Positions 46,895 to 59,968 of a stretch of DNA of 64,000 nucleotides are shown piece after piece (within the stretch, counting starts at the first letter, position 1; each line of letters starts with the position of its first letter). Under the pieces are notes generated by a model. That model searched no databases. It was not told the origin of the DNA and was given only the letters and a program-made list of their open reading frames with translations. Made by a program: the position numbers and the translations under genes. The stretch is taken from the NCBI GenBank assembly GCA_949130485.1, contig OX422183.1:4766136-4830135 (forward strand), given 5' to 3'. This DNA is from Agelas oroides (taxonomy: Eukaryota; Porifera; Demospongiae; Agelasida; Agelasidae).

Positions 46895-47645
46895 CACACA
46901 CACACACACACACACAGCCCCCCCCTCTCTCTCTCTCTCTCTCTCTCGCACGCTATTCTACAAAAGTAAGTTAAAAGCAGCTGACTAGGAGCCTGTAGCT
47001 ATAGTTGTGGGTGTAATTTTGTTGTAGTTGGTAGTGTAGTAAGTATATAGACGCTTGTCACAGTAAACAACAACATACTTGTGTTTACTAAGAGGAAGTG
47101 ATGTAAACAAAAGACAGAAAACTTCTGTATATGGATCAGTAAACTATAATTACTGTTTTAAAAGAACCTGCCAAACTGCCACAGGCTAAACTAGTCAGAG
47201 CAGAACTAGCGAAAGAAAAGAGAAAAAATGTTGCAGCTGTGGATGCCCGGGTATTCCAAATTCCACTTTTTACTGGCTTGTCTCTTGCACACCCTCATCC
47301 ACTTTATAACGTGCAGTCTCATCTTATCATCCACATAACCTTCCTTTGAATTCTAGCACTTAACAACCTCATCTCCCCTCGTCTCCTCTGAACTGCTTTT
47401 TGATACTCTAAAATTATTCTAGTCATGCAGTTTAAAAGCATGTGGATCTATAATTTTGAGCAGTTGTTTTGTCTGTTTGCATTATGACCATGTATTGTTG
47501 TTTACATTACACTGATCTTGAAGCAATCACATGCAGTTTCAGTTTGTATTTATCAATCATTTGCAATCATCAGTTGTGGATGATCAGTTATATAGAGGAG
47601 ACCGTCATAGAGCAGAAGAGGTGTAGCCAAGAGTGGTCCTGGTGT

Positions 47646-47684
<39 letters not shown>

Positions 47685-47692
47685 TGTGTGCA
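46895..47692. repeat. Simple repeats (CA)n, (CT)n, (TG)n
   Basis: (CA)n 46896-46916, (CT)n 46925-46947, (GT)n 47641-47692. Confidence 0.9.
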
Positions 47693-49510
47693 TAAGGACA
47701 TATCAGTATATGTGCAATGCATATGTACCAAACATGTTTGTCGTTGTGAATGCTTGAATTTATGTTGATCATTACAAGTACAAACTATATAATATACAGC
47801 CTCAAGCTCACATGGAACAGTGGAAGGCACATACGAGTAGTCAACTGGAAATTATTTTTCAAACCTGTCAGACCTCAACAAACCTGATTGACTGTAGCTC
47901 AGTTTATGGAGGATGTTAAGCCAACTGAGCTCAACAATTAATGGTCACTCACCTGCAAGATCAATAATGTTGTCGAGAGATCGATTCCTTTTTGATACTG
48001 TAAGGTTTCTTGAGAAAGGAAACCAATACAAGTCCCACATAAGGATGTAACATAATAGTCCATTGGTCATTGTTTCTTTAAATTTGCATGCCCTTCTTCT
48101 CAAATGCACCTATTACGTATGGTCTGTTATCTGTGTCATGCATGTGTGTGTTGGTGATGATGGCATGTTTTCCCAGAGAATCTTTGGCTAGGTTTTATAA
48201 TGAAGTTGGTTACCTTGTGTATTGCACAGAGGAGGGCAGACAAAGATGAGCTTTGCGGGTCATCACTAGTTGATCTTTGATAAAGAGTGGATAATTTAAT
48301 GCATGGTATAGTCAGTGATTTATGGTCAATAACCACCTGACTCTGAGGGTGGAACCCAAGGACAAGATTTTGTAAGCCAAAAATCCTGTAGCTACCATTT
48401 ATTGTTATGCAATTTGATTGGTCCTCATTTATATATTTGATACACCACCAGGCCTATTTATCATACTCAGTTTACCCAAGGTGTAGTCTATCAAGCCTCA
48501 CCCTCCAGCAGAGTGAGATCTAGCAGATGTCATTAGTATTCATGGTTCACAGCTTGTACTAAGGTAGTAGTAGTCTTACATACTGAACCCAAGGTGTTGC
48601 TATTGTCTGCAATACTAACTGCTAGACCCTCTCTCACTTTGCTGGAGGGTGAGAGAGGGTCTGGCTTGATAGACTACCCGAGGTGCAGCAGAGGGTATAC
48701 GAACAATTAGTTGAAGTTAGTGGAATACATCCAACTTATACCACATTGAGTCAGTATAGCATTAAATGTTAAACTGGGTTGTATGTGTGTAAGTGTAATC
48801 TAATTCTACATGAAGGGCTGAAGTACATTACCCACTATACTCCTGTACTCATCCAATGAAATGCTTATAAAGTGATGTAATGTGGTATGAGAAACAGAAT
48901 CTACATTTTACTGTCAGTTTATATAATACCCACTTGTTACTATAGAAACAAGGGTAAATACAGACTCTTGCAGGACAAAAAGTGACCAAGTGTTGAATCG
49001 TGACTCGAAACATGGGACCTCTTCCATGAGAGTTTGTCTGTTGAAAAGACATGTATATACATAGGTAGATATTATTATTACTGTGAGCATGCATAAAAGA
49101 TGCTAAAGTTAGATGGTACTGTGAAGTGATACATTTGAATGATGACTGATAAATACAAACTGAAACCGTGATTGCTTCAAGATGAAGATGTATGTAATAT
49201 AAAAAATAAACAATATATTGTCAATACAATGACAAAAACAACTGCTCAAAATTAAGCTATTTAAAGTCACTAGAACAATTTTTAGAGTATCAAAACAGTT
49301 CAGAGGAGAGGAGGGGAGATGAGGTGTGTAAGTGCTAGAAGGACAGGTTATGTGTATGGATGATCAGTTGTAGAGCTAGGAGAGGAGGGGAGATTAGGTG
49401 TGTAGGTGCTAGGACAGGTTATGTGTGTGGATGATCAGTTGTAGAGGAGACTGTCATAAAGCAGAAGAGGTGTAGCCAAGAGTGGTCCTTGTGTGTTGTG
49501 TGTGTGTGTG
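47270..49510. repeat. Mixed inverted and direct duplication
   Basis: 47330-47560 recurs inverted at about 49135-49350 (for example GATACTCTAAAATTATTCTAG against TTTTTAGAGTATCA; ATTTATCAATCATTTG against a diverged inverse). In addition 47577-47650 (GTGTAGCCAAGAGTGGTCCT) recurs directly at 49432-49500. No coding sequence seen. Confidence 0.55.
48483..48677. mobile_element. Fold-back element (GTAGTCTATCAAGCC ends)
   Basis: Left GTAGTCTATCAAGCCTCACC, right GGCTTGATAGACTAC; inner CACTTTGCTGGAGGGTGAG pairs with CTCACCCTCCAGCAGAGTGAG, shifted by an extra block. Confidence 0.75.
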
Positions 49511-49519
49511 TGTTGCAAT

Positions 49520-52500
49520 TTTTTATAGGCTGCACATACTATGCCAACATGCATACACATTTATGCCAAGGAGATAAAAAAAGTATTGGAGGACAGATAG
49601 GTCAACATTCCTGTCTTGTTTGGTGTGGCAACAGTAAATAAGCAACTTTAAGAGGCTGTGACAAATCCCATGCAGCTGATGGCCTATACAAGCCACATGT
49701 AATGAATACTAGGTCAACATTCCTGTCTTGTGTGAGGTGGTTTTGAGGTAAAAGCAAATTTAAGCAGCTGAAATATTCCTATCCTTAAACCATACATAGC
49801 ATGTTTGTATAGCTACATGAAATTGTATAATTATTCCAATTGACATTTACTGTATGTAAATGCTGCTTTTCTTGAATCTCTCAGGCATCCCAGCATAGCT
49901 CATGAACTCCAGCGTTGGCTAGCTGAAATAGTCTTGTGCAGTCGGTAACTACACTATATAAAATCTACATTTAATGAGGGACTTATGGGTCACTGATCGT
50001 TTATGCACACATTCAAAAGGCTATTGGTTATTCACATACGCAGTGTAATATGTCAAAACAGGTGGACAGCCGGTTTGTTTATCAAAACATGTTCCAAGGA
50101 GCCATCACAACCGGACCCTCCAACACTGATGGGAATTGTAAAGTTAATGAAGCAATTCTATATCCAATGTATGTACACACATGCGTAACTGCAGGCATGC
50201 AAGACCAGGGTGTAATGGGATGGTCAATAAAGGTACTAAGATGAATAACAGTGACACAGTACATATACTCGGCATACACAAAATATATATACATCAATAA
50301 AATGATGGGACAGCATACTTTACATGCATTGAGTACATATTATACTACTGAACTTCAATGTAGTACTCTAAGAAAAGATGATGTTATTGTGACCAAACAT
50401 TTGTTATTTTTGTTGCATCAATGAACAGTTGAAATGTGCAGAGATACCTCTGTGAGTTTGTTAAGAATTCTTGTATTCCCTATAGCTAGAGCACTACAGC
50501 TGCTGGGGGAGAAGTACATATGTGGTATCTTCTGTAAATGAATATTTGTACACAGTCCATGCTTATGGAATGTGCACCTTGTCAAACTAAAACTACTTCA
50601 CGATGACTCTAGGGCTATCTATAATAAATGACCCAAATGATGTTATTTCAGTTGTGCAAGTGAATAAGATGCTTGGTAACATCTCCAAACTCCCAAGGCA
50701 CGGATGTTTAGTGAATGCAAAATCCCCAGAGCATGGACTACAAATATTCATTTACAGATGATACCATGTGTACTTGTCCCCAGAAGTTACAGTGCTCTAG
50801 GGAATACAAGAATTCTTAACAAACTCATGGAAGTATCTCTGCACATTTCAACTGTTCATTGATGCAACTAAAATAACAAATTTTTGGTCACAACAACATA
50901 ATCACTTCTTAGAATGCAACAGCTTTTTGTTACAGAAGAGTGTGATCTATAGATCAGATTGTCAATCAGTCACAGTATGAACGAGAGTAGTCATGTTCAA
51001 CTTGTCACAGAGAAGAGTATGATGTATACATGATTAGAAAAACTAGATTCCCATGACTTTTGGAAAAGAATTTAGCAGGAGCTAGCTGATACGTGAGTAA
51101 ACTTCATTAACCCCGCACTAAATATCCGTACTACATTCTTTGACTTAGCATGGGAAGGATAGTCATCCAACTGTAGTCAGCTTAGTTTGCATGCAACTAG
51201 AGCAAATTTACCAGTATATCCACTGAGTGAGTTCCATTCCAAAATAAACATGAGGTGTTTTTATAATTTTACCATTCACTACAGGGCCACCAAGGCAATC
51301 TGAGAGTGAGCGGCACCAGACTCAGACATCATTCCTGTAGCATTACTTGCTAACTTGTGCATGTGACAAGAGTATGATGTATACATGATTAGACCTCCAT
51401 ACCAGGCCTAGGAGGTTAATTTATATCTAAAATGTAAAATGAAATAATATTTTACATGGGTAGGGATGGGGGGGAGTGGTCCACCAGAAGAATATGTTTC
51501 ACCTGGACTGTGTGGTTTTTTGCCCTAGCAGTAATGTACCTCCTTGGCAGCTGTTCCAGCTACCAGCCCTAGGTGTTGGAAGCTGGAACAGCATTACTTT
51601 ATTGATGCCCGTTTCAGCCATGCAAATTATCTAGTGGAAAAGTCACAGGAAGTTGCTGCATTTGGTACTTACCTGAACTGTGTAGTCAAGTGGCCCAGGA
51701 TTGCAATACGGGGCAGACATGACGCATTTACAGTATATGTGGGGATGTCCCTGCTAGCAGATTTATACCCATTATTTGAATGTGATTTTTATGGATAATA
51801 GAAAGTTTGTAAATACAATTTGTAATGCTAAACTAGCTATAACAGTTAAAATTCCACCCAGGGGCTGTGGGCCTTGAGTAGTTCACTGAGGGTGTAATCA
51901 CCTGCCTCATATTTTTCTTTAATAGTAGCAAGTCTTTTCTCATGGTTTCTGTACTTCCTTCTCCTCCTCTTGGGCAGTCCTCCGGCATGCAGATAACTGC
52001 ATCAGGCTGATTTTTGTGACTGCCTGCTCTGACTGGAAGAGGGTGACTGCTTCGTATATGTTGGGGTGGGCCTTTCCAGCCAATCTGCAGTTCTCCAGTT
52101 GAGGGTATACTTGTATCCTTGGTGTATAAGGGATTGAGCTCCTCTGATTGTAGTGATGAATTCCATTGCTGCTAGTAGAATATCCCTGTAGACATCACCA
52201 TCCTTTATATACTAAGCTTGGGACAGTCAAAGGCACTTATTAAAGCCAAATGATCAGTCAATCCTAAGTCAAAAGTACTTGCTGGGACAGTCAAAAATGC
52301 TAACTAGAACTGTCATAAGAAAATCAAGAGTACCAATCAAAGCAGTTAATGGACCAACTATCACAGTCACATATCATTATTGGTATAAAATTTAGACGAA
52401 ATGAGACATGTGTCAATTTCATTAGACGAAATGGGATTAGACGAAATGGGAAGGCACCTGCATGCAGACTTCCCGCCCGCAAGAAGTATTTGAAAGATTT

Positions 52501-52639
52501 TTTTGAAAGATTTATTTCACCAAATGATGAAAGGGATATGAGCATGAGGTACCAGACCTATATGTAGGCTCATCCCAGAAATAAAAAATAAAAAGAAAAC
52601 AACAACAACAACAAAAAAAAACATCCTAGACTGTAATAC
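49520..52639. other. Intergenic, no recognised gene (repeats apart)
   Basis: Open frames at 51544-51798 (84 codons) and 52349-52567 (72 codons, RRNGIRRNGKAPAC, PARKKYLKDFFERFISPNDE) are short; the second ends just before an A-rich tail (52579-52623) and could be a retrotransposon end. Nothing else is supported. Confidence 0.4.
50368..50923. mobile_element. Palindromic element with arms near 200 bp
   Basis: Left CTAAGAAAAGATGATGTTAT, AAGAATTCTTGTATTCCCTA; right TAGGGAATACAAGAATTCTT, ATAATCACTTCTTAG. The arms are near-complete inverse complements around about 150 bp of spacer. Confidence 0.8.
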
Positions 52640-53090
52640 AAAGACAAATATTTTCTAAACAAGACCTGGATTCTGAGCAAAAATAACAAAATTAGGAAGG
52701 GAATTCCATGCAGGCACAACACGGTTAAAAAAAGAGAACTTAAAACATTTAATTAGGCAGAACTGAATCTGTAACTTCTGGTTGTGACTGGATCTAGTTC
52801 TTAAACAAAGACCGGGTGAGAAATAATATGTCAACATCAGTGAAACCATTTATGTACTTGTAACATGTGACCAGGTCCTTGATCCTCCCACGTTCCTCCA
52901 GAGACACCAATCCCAATACACACAGTCGGGTCTCATAGTCCATATCTTGGTATCCTAGGATTGCCTTTTTCACATGCCTCTGCACCAACTCGAGTATCTT
53001 TCTTGGTGTGTGGGCTCCATACAGGTGATGCATATTCAAGTAATGGAACCACAAGAGATTTTTATGATCATATGACCAGGTGCGCACGTG
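52640..53090 (-). mobile_element. LINE tail, CR1/jockey-like, decayed
   Basis: Minus strand: LELVQRHVKKAILGYQDMDY, ETRLCVLGLVSLEERGR, KDLVTCYKYINGF, then after a frame change near 52810 SHNQKLQIQFCL, FSFFNRVVPAWNSLPN. This order is the standard region after the reverse transcriptase in CR1/jockey-type LINEs. Beyond its 3' side a (GTT)n/T-rich tract follows (plus coordinates 52575-52622). Frame shift and 5' truncation mark it as dead. Confidence 0.7.
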
Positions 53091-53159
53091 ACCTCAATGT
53101 CAAGCCGCGGCCAGAGGACTGGGAATGAGGCTAGTTCAGGCTAAGATCTTCCCTTCATC

Positions 53160-53191
53160 TAGCCTGGTTCCCGGCGCCGAGAACCAGGCTA
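53160..53191 (+). mobile_element. 32-bp TAGCCT fold-back element with perfect 9-bp target duplication
   Basis: Starts TAGCCTGGTTCCCGGC and ends GCCGAGAACCAGGCTA, almost a pure palindrome. CCCTTCATC precedes (53151-53159) and follows (53192-53200). Confidence 0.85.
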
Positions 53192-53769
53192 CCCTTCATC
53201 ATCCAATCAAACTCACTTTCCGGAGAAATTGACCTGGCCTCTTACTAATTTTTCTAACTTACACTGGACAGATTTTTAACATAATGTGTTTGCAGAGTTC
53301 ATGGCATTAGAAATGTGTGCATGGTCTTGTGTACCAACTGCAACAGTCATGAGGTTGATACCTAATATGGATGGGTATAGCTAGCTATATCTCCTGTTTG
53401 ATAGTGGTTTGAGATGGCTATACATTCCAATGAGAAAATTATCTATATTCTTGAAATCATTCCACCGGTTACTTGACCATCAGGCACTTTTTCAACAGCG
53501 TAGCAGTGTAAGATTGCCTCATTATGAGGCCACTCCAAGTTTATCTCCAGTTTCTCGCATGTCCTAGTACTACAGTTCAATGTGATATTGCTACCTAGTA
53601 ATTAGTTGATTTATTGATGGTAGACAAAAGCATCTATAATTATGGCCCACCAATTAAGGCATAATATGGTATGCCCAGTTGTTAATTTCAAATGGATATG
53701 TATGAGGCTATCATTTTCTGTGTACAGTGTTGAAAAAGCATTACCTATATTTTGTATGATATTATAGAC

Positions 53770-54522
53770 GGGTGTCTCTAATCGCTGGACTGGAATATGG
53801 AACGGAACGATGGAATGGAAAATAGAATGGAACAGTGAACATACACAGTTATAGCTAACTCGTGTAACTGGCACTGCTCAGTCTAGGTTGAACTACATAC
53901 TGTATCTTTAGGGCTGTTATCTCATCGCAGAAGCTTTATGAGCAAGTACAGCATTGCCCACCTTCATGCTTCTATATCCAAGTATGGTACCGTTCCTGGC
54001 TCATCATCAGATGCTTTGTTATTGTAGTCTTGCACAGCCAGACTCTCGAACGAAAGACAAGGGTCTGGCTTTGCAAGACTATAGCAGTATAGTTATAGTC
54101 TTCGTGGACAAACTTGAATGTGATGGCAGAAATTAGCGCTCGATCCTCAGTCTCTTCGCTTCGGTCTTTGTCTGTGCAACTTGATCCTCGGTCGCTCCTA
54201 GGTCTCACAACCTTAGTAGCAGTATTCCTTGACAGTAGTAAGTGTGGCTCCTATGCATGGTACTGTAGCTAGTCTTCGGGGACCCCGAGTTCTGACCGTG
54301 ACATCATGATACCAGACAAGGAAGAATGCTGGCAACATGCATTGAACTTGCTCATATAGCCTCTGCGGTGAGATAAGAGCCCTAGACACATAGTAGCTAG
54401 CTCAACCTTGAAGAACAGCGCCAGTTACACGAGTTAGCTGTAACTACATACATTCACCGTTCCATTCCATTTTCCATTCCACCGTTCCATTCCATATTCC
54501 ATTCCAGCGATTAGAGACACCC
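53770..54522. mobile_element. MULE-like element with about 110-bp inverted ends
   Basis: Ends GGGTGTCTCTAATCGCTGGA and TCCAGCGATTAGAGACACCC (the right one with an extra C before the G). Arms continue with GGAATATGGAACGGAACG-type pentamer-rich sequence and ACACAGTTATAGCTAACTCG against CGAGTTAGCTGTAACTAC. Flanks TATTATAGAC (53760-53769) and TATTATGGAC (54523-54532) differ at one base, a 9-10 bp duplication as in Mutator-like elements. A separate hairpin (TAGTCTTGCACAGCCAGACT against GGTCTGGCTTTGCAAGACTA) is nested at 54024-54083. Confidence 0.7.
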
Positions 54523-54532
54523 TATTATGGAC

Positions 54533-56082
54533 TGGGTCATTCCATGTCAAATCAACACAAAAAAAATCCTTACCCTCACCAATTTACTTGGTTTTTACAC
54601 AGTGTCTGTTGAGATATTAATCCACAGTGAATTTCAGCATTCTACGTTGTATGGCTTTAGAGTTAGGACCAGACGAAAAATTGATTTTTCGGAAATTTTT
54701 AGCTTACCCGTTGTCACTAAATCAACCATAACTTTGACTGAGATTAACTTTAAGACTTACAACTTACACCACTTGTAGCTCATAAAATTTCCTTTCGTTT
54801 TTTTTTTTTCGTTCAAGTATATCCCATAAAGTTCGGGTCAAAGATCATCATTAGTGCACTTTGACCTTTGCTTTCTCAAAAATAAATATTTTAATTCTGA
54901 TGAATTTTTTTTCCAAATGTTGTTTGGGTCCTCTCCAAGTGGTATTAAAATGGTTTTGGGACTGACATGGGATTGGGAGATATGTGACAGAATGTAATGG
55001 CAGTTAGGGGAGATGTACTGTCAAGCATTCCTATAGTTACCTGATGGTGGTTCATTTTGATTGGTATGGTGGTGGATACCTTTGTAAACATGACATGACA
55101 AAATATCCATGATTCCATGGTTGGTATGTGATGTCCAAGTGGTAGTTGCCATGGTTACTAGATCAGTTATCTCCTCTAGAGAGCAGTTCAGTGCTGTTGA
55201 AATGATGACCATTCATTTTGTTACAACATGCTTAGGCTCTCCCCACAATGTTTGCATTTCACTAATATAATAGGGCTGGAAATTTTGATTTAGCTGTTTG
55301 ATAGCTAAGTGATTAAAATAAGATTCAGCTTGGTGGATTTGTAGGTAGCTTACTCAGTGATAATGTCATGGAAAAATTGCAATCACTGCTGCAGGGCCTT
55401 CTTACTGGTGATAGAAAGGTATATCAGAAGGCAAGATCCTTGCTGAATTCATGGACACTGAGTCTGAGTTGAAACTTGCTCCGAGTGTGAGTTAAAGCTT
55501 GGCAAAGTACGTAGCACCTGCATGGAAAAGGTGCCTGCACTAGCTGTGATGTGGAGTTCTTCTCACATTTCTAGAAAGGCTGGCTGCTTGCTTACTGTTT
55601 ATGCTTGAATTCTTTGAGAAGTGGCTTTTTGTTGTCAGCAGCAATCACTAGCTCTTGTGAAGTGCACATGTTCCCACACGTCTTTGATCAAACTATGTAG
55701 TATACGAAAACATGATACAGAGGGGGAAGGTCTGGAAGATCTGACCACATGCATGGCAGCAGGTAGACAGAGGACACACAGTGGGGAGGCAGGGAGAGCG
55801 GGTGTGAGGATCTCGAGGCCCTTTCCTCTAATATTCATTGGAAGATGGAACATTCACAAAGCAGGATGAATACTGCTTACTGTTAGGCATGAAATATTAT
55901 GGTCGGGCACTACCCTGTGCATGTTTACCCTCTATCCACCTGATTTCAAAGCACATGACTACCCTTCATAATTGTGTATTGCAAGCAAATAGAAACTTAA
56001 GGCAACACAGGCCAGGTATCAAGACTACACCACCACTCATGAAATTGTGAATCATATATACTAGTGAGATGATTCATCATCA
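54533..56082. other. Intergenic, no recognised gene
   Basis: The longest frames (54527-54778, 83 codons; 55635-55853 minus) show no recognisable domain. AT-rich with poly-T at 54799-54809. Confidence 0.5.
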
Positions 56083-56515
56083 TGGGGTGAGCCTGAGCAA
56101 GCAGCAAGCTGCTGATTTACTACTTTGTTATGGCACACAGCAGGATTTGTCATTGTCGACTGTGCCAAACTTAATAACGCATATAAGTAGCTAAGTCCTC
56201 ACCACAGATGATATATAAGTATCACATATGCCAGCCATTTCTCCAGCCAGGGCAGCTAACGTAGCTGCACATGCATGGACTAAGCTTTTACACCAAAATC
56301 AGGAGCTACATTTCTCGGGCTTTTATGAGTGCCGTTTATGCATGGCCCGCTACCTGAAGCGACCCAGTCAACCACCGTCCATATTAAATTTGTACCCCGT
56401 GTGAGCGGCCTGCCGTCGTCGGTAGAAGCACAAACCAGTGCCATTCATGCTTCAACTTCAGTCGTCTTTGCTCCGGGTCCCCGACGCTGCACTCTGACAG
56501 TAGCCCGGCCTCCAC
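56083..56515 (+). repeat. Repeat family R2, copy c, truncated
   Basis: Left end ATGGGGTGAGCCTGAGCAAGC; internal GCATGGACTAAGCTTTTACA and GAGTGCCGTTTATGCATGGC match copies a and b. The expected right end is missing; a TAGCCT fold-back element follows instead. Confidence 0.65.
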
Positions 56516-56564
56516 TAGCCTCGTCCCCGGCGCGCCCTAACCCTCCGCGCCGGGTACCAGGCTA
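56516..56564 (+). mobile_element. TAGCCT fold-back element, 49 bp
   Basis: TAGCCTCGTCCCCGGCGCG ... CGCGCCGGGTACCAGGCTA. Flanking 9-mers do not match. Confidence 0.6.
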
Positions 56565-57624
56565 TTTTGCAGTGTGCATTTGTGCACTACATTGCTGTAC
56601 ACTGCAATCTAACTATGCACCAAGGGTCAAACATTGTTGAAATTGTCGACAATGTGTGTTGAAATCAGGTTTAAAAATGAAGCTATTTTATGTTTGTTCA
56701 ATGTGTTTATGTTCCTATGCTAGAGGCAAAAATTTATTCTCGGACTGATATATTTTCGGACCTCAGACTTCAAAGGTCTAAGCACGGTAGCAACTGTGCC
56801 AGATCATCAGAGCAACAAGACATGCTGGGGCTGGGATAGTTTTTGATACCCAAAACTATTGTAGTACGCGGGGATAGAAAATTACATCCGAAAATACATT
56901 GTAAAACAATGCATAACTTCTTTGCCGCCTCCTCCGAAAAGGAAAGACTAAAATATTTGCCTTTCCATTGACCTTGCCTATGAGCCCATACCATGCTGCA
57001 GCAGTTGCCAAATTTGGCTAGCGATGTGATATAACAGACTTGTCTGCTAGTAGATGCTTGAACAGATGTAGTATTTCTTTTGCTAAATCCCGGGTAGAAG
57101 ACTGTTTGGAGTTGAATTTCAAGTATATATTATCAACATTAGCCACCTATCCTACAGTTCTTATGTCTGCTGGACCTCTGCACACGCAATAAGAGCGCAA
57201 CATTTCGTAAGTGTCCGAGCATCAATTAGTTCCTCTATCTGTAAATTTGATGAAGTCCTTTATGTTTGTGTAATCTATGCATGTGACAAATTTCTAGCAG
57301 CAGAATTAGCAGAAATTATGAAATTGTGCATGCTTTAGAGCTTCAAATTGAACCCTCACTATGCATGCACATATTCAGATTATCCATACCTTCTGCAATG
57401 TCTTAATATATTTACCTAGGTTGATTGCACCATTAATGCTGTGTTCTTATGTTACATATCAAGCAAAATTCTCATTTCTATACTGTCGCACTTGCATACG
57501 AAACCAGTCTCATACTGCAAGCTCAGGGTATGAGGAGAGCCTGGGTAGGAGACTATGATACACTTCCCCAATTTATTTCCAGTGTAAAGACTACACGTAC
57601 AAAAATTAATTTAATGTACTGGTA
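56565..57624. other. Intergenic, no gene seen
   Basis: Only short frames without domain signatures. Confidence 0.5.
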
Positions 57625-57742
57625 TTTGCTTTGACCTTGCAAAATAACAAGGCTGTGCATATGAATATAATTATAGCTAAATGGGAACCTAACCACATTA
57701 TGTCACAGCTTTTTGGTTTGTATTTTGCAAGGTCAACGCAAA
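57625..57742. mobile_element. Fold-back element (TTTGCTTTGACCTTGCAAAA ends)
   Basis: Left TTTGCTTTGACCTTGCAAAA, right TTTTGCAAGGTCAACGCAAA; 22-bp ends with one mismatch, 118 bp in all. Confidence 0.75.
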
Positions 57743-57949
57743 CAGCACTGAATACAGACATCCTTCTCAGATCCATAATCCTGTACTATCATCTCCAAGC
57801 TGGATAAAGGTTGCATTTGACTGATATTCACTTGTTCAATTGATGTCATAGAATTAGTGTGTGGCTACAGTACTCAATGACAGATAAACTATCCCCTACA
57901 TAGAACTCCCTCAAACTATCTTCCTGGCACTTATGAGGTAGTGTTCAAC

Positions 57950-58015
57950 GGCCGTCTACAATCACTGGACTGGACTAGTGGACTGGACTGATGGACTGGA
58001 CTGGTGGACTGGCAC
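57950..58015 (+). repeat. GGACTGGACT tandem tract
   Basis: Units of TGGACTGGACTGATGGACTG type, preceded by GTCTACAATCACTGGACTGG, which resembles the end of the MULE-like element at 53770. Confidence 0.7.
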
Positions 58016-59968
58016 TTTGTACGCTTTCTAACGAGATTCACTCGCCTATGGAGTTTCTCTGTGGCTATACTGTGGTCCTGGGGCAAATAATTTACTAGGC
58101 CTTCAGTATTAGTGAAGGTGTACCCAGCATGTAATGGATTTCTCATCCCATATGTTATAGTGCAGCAGTGCACAGCAGGTTTGGTAATTATGCACCGAAC
58201 ACAAGAGTGTTGATCAGTCATAGATAGAAATAGAAAATACAATTCAAGATTTTTTGTTGCACAGAGTACACAAAACTTAGGCCTCCATACTGATCACGTT
58301 GATTAATAGGCTGTGAGGCTGCTCTGAGATGATAGTCTGTTTTCCCCTACACAGCTGCCAGAAATGCATCCCTTCTCTGATATTCAATACTGACTAGTTT
58401 TAATACTATACTGATACCATGCTTACTTGTTCTCTTTTCCGTTGACGTGCTGTATTCTCTCTGAATGCATGCTTGTATGCTTGTATGCAGAGATTCGGTG
58501 CAGTTAAATCTCGTAAAGAGAGGGTTAAAATCTAAATTTGGGGTAAACCCGTAATTTTTTTCACACTTGTACCATGGCTGTAACCATTGGACCAATCAGA
58601 TTGCTTTATTGGAGGTTTCTAAATCTCATAGACACCTCCTAGGAGGTTTCTAAATATTTAGACACTCTTCTCTGAGGGTACTGTCTTCAAAGCATTTACA
58701 TTTACAGTCAATAAATATACAGTAAGCAAATATAAGTATACAGTAAGCTAAGATGGTATGCAGAAGTAAACAATAAACAACTGAGATGTTTACATCGTTG
58801 TTGCACTGTGAAAAACCTGCTTCTGTGGTGATCGTACTGTATTCTGAAAGGTCCAGAATGATCGCGAAGAGTTCGTGCGCTTCGTTCCCAGACCACGGGC
58901 ACGCGCGCGCACGGGGAGGCGCACGATGAGGTAATGGGGCGGAGTTTAGTCAAACGATCCTCGGCCTAGCCTAGCGTGTCTTGGGTCTGTCGTTTGACAC
59001 AGAGGATTGTCGAGTACGTCCTCGAGTGGGCAGTTGCTGCTTGTTCACTCTCGCTTACTTGACAGAGGAGTTTGTCGATTCAGGTAACTCGCGGTCGTTC
59101 GCGCCGGCTCCGTTTCACTTGACACAGTCGAGCTCGTTCAGTTGCTGCGCTAAGTTTCCAGGAGTTCCGTTTCTGCCACCTTTCAGAGATCTTTCTAGTA
59201 CTGCAAATTGTGTAAGCCCACGACAAACTGTTCGCTTTTTATACCCTGCTACTACGTGTATGCATATGATCTACGATTTGCGATATCCTGGTACTAGCGG
59301 TGCGACTGTGTCAGGGATGACGTCAGGATTTTTGCCTAATTAGCCCTCTCAGCATTATCGGAGACTGTGGGCGGAGGTTTTTCCCTCTACCACACTCGCA
59401 GGCCTCACTCCACCCTGCAGCGTTTCTACCTCAAGTGGCACACACATCAGTATAGTGGGTTCTTTTCCAAGATTGATTGATTAGTGTCAGAAAATGCGAT
59501 TCTGCCATAGTCATAATAATTTAAATTTAGCTATGCCTGAACAACGCTTAATTACCGACGCAAAAGCTGCTCATACATCTTGTGGGCTAGCATACTTAAG
59601 TCGATAATGACTTACGTTATTTGCATTTCTTCTCCCAAAGGGGCATGTGGTGCTGATTTGAGTCCAAGCAAATGCATACATGTATGAAAGCAGTAGCCTG
59701 GTTGGCTGAATCCCCAAAAGAGACATTAATATGTCAAAAGTTCTTCAGTGATGAGTATAGTTTCTTGCTGTTGTGTAGGCGTTTACATTCTAACTATAAA
59801 ATATCACGAGATCACTTATTTTTGCTATCTTGAAGTAATATAATGCAGCAGACTTATTGTGTACCCAGATGTATTATAGTTATTATATGGACGTTGAAAG
59901 TGATTCATATACAGTGCCATAATACTAACTACATGACTGTACAAAACGAAAAGAAAAAAGAACAAGTA
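58016..59968. other. Intergenic; GC-rich patch at 58855-59200
   Basis: The patch is CpG-rich (GCACGCGCGCGCACGGGGAG) and contains an open plus frame 58981-59343 (120 codons) with no recognised domain and a donor-like CAG/GTAACT at 59082. It could be a promoter with first exon of an unseen gene. Confidence 0.3.
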
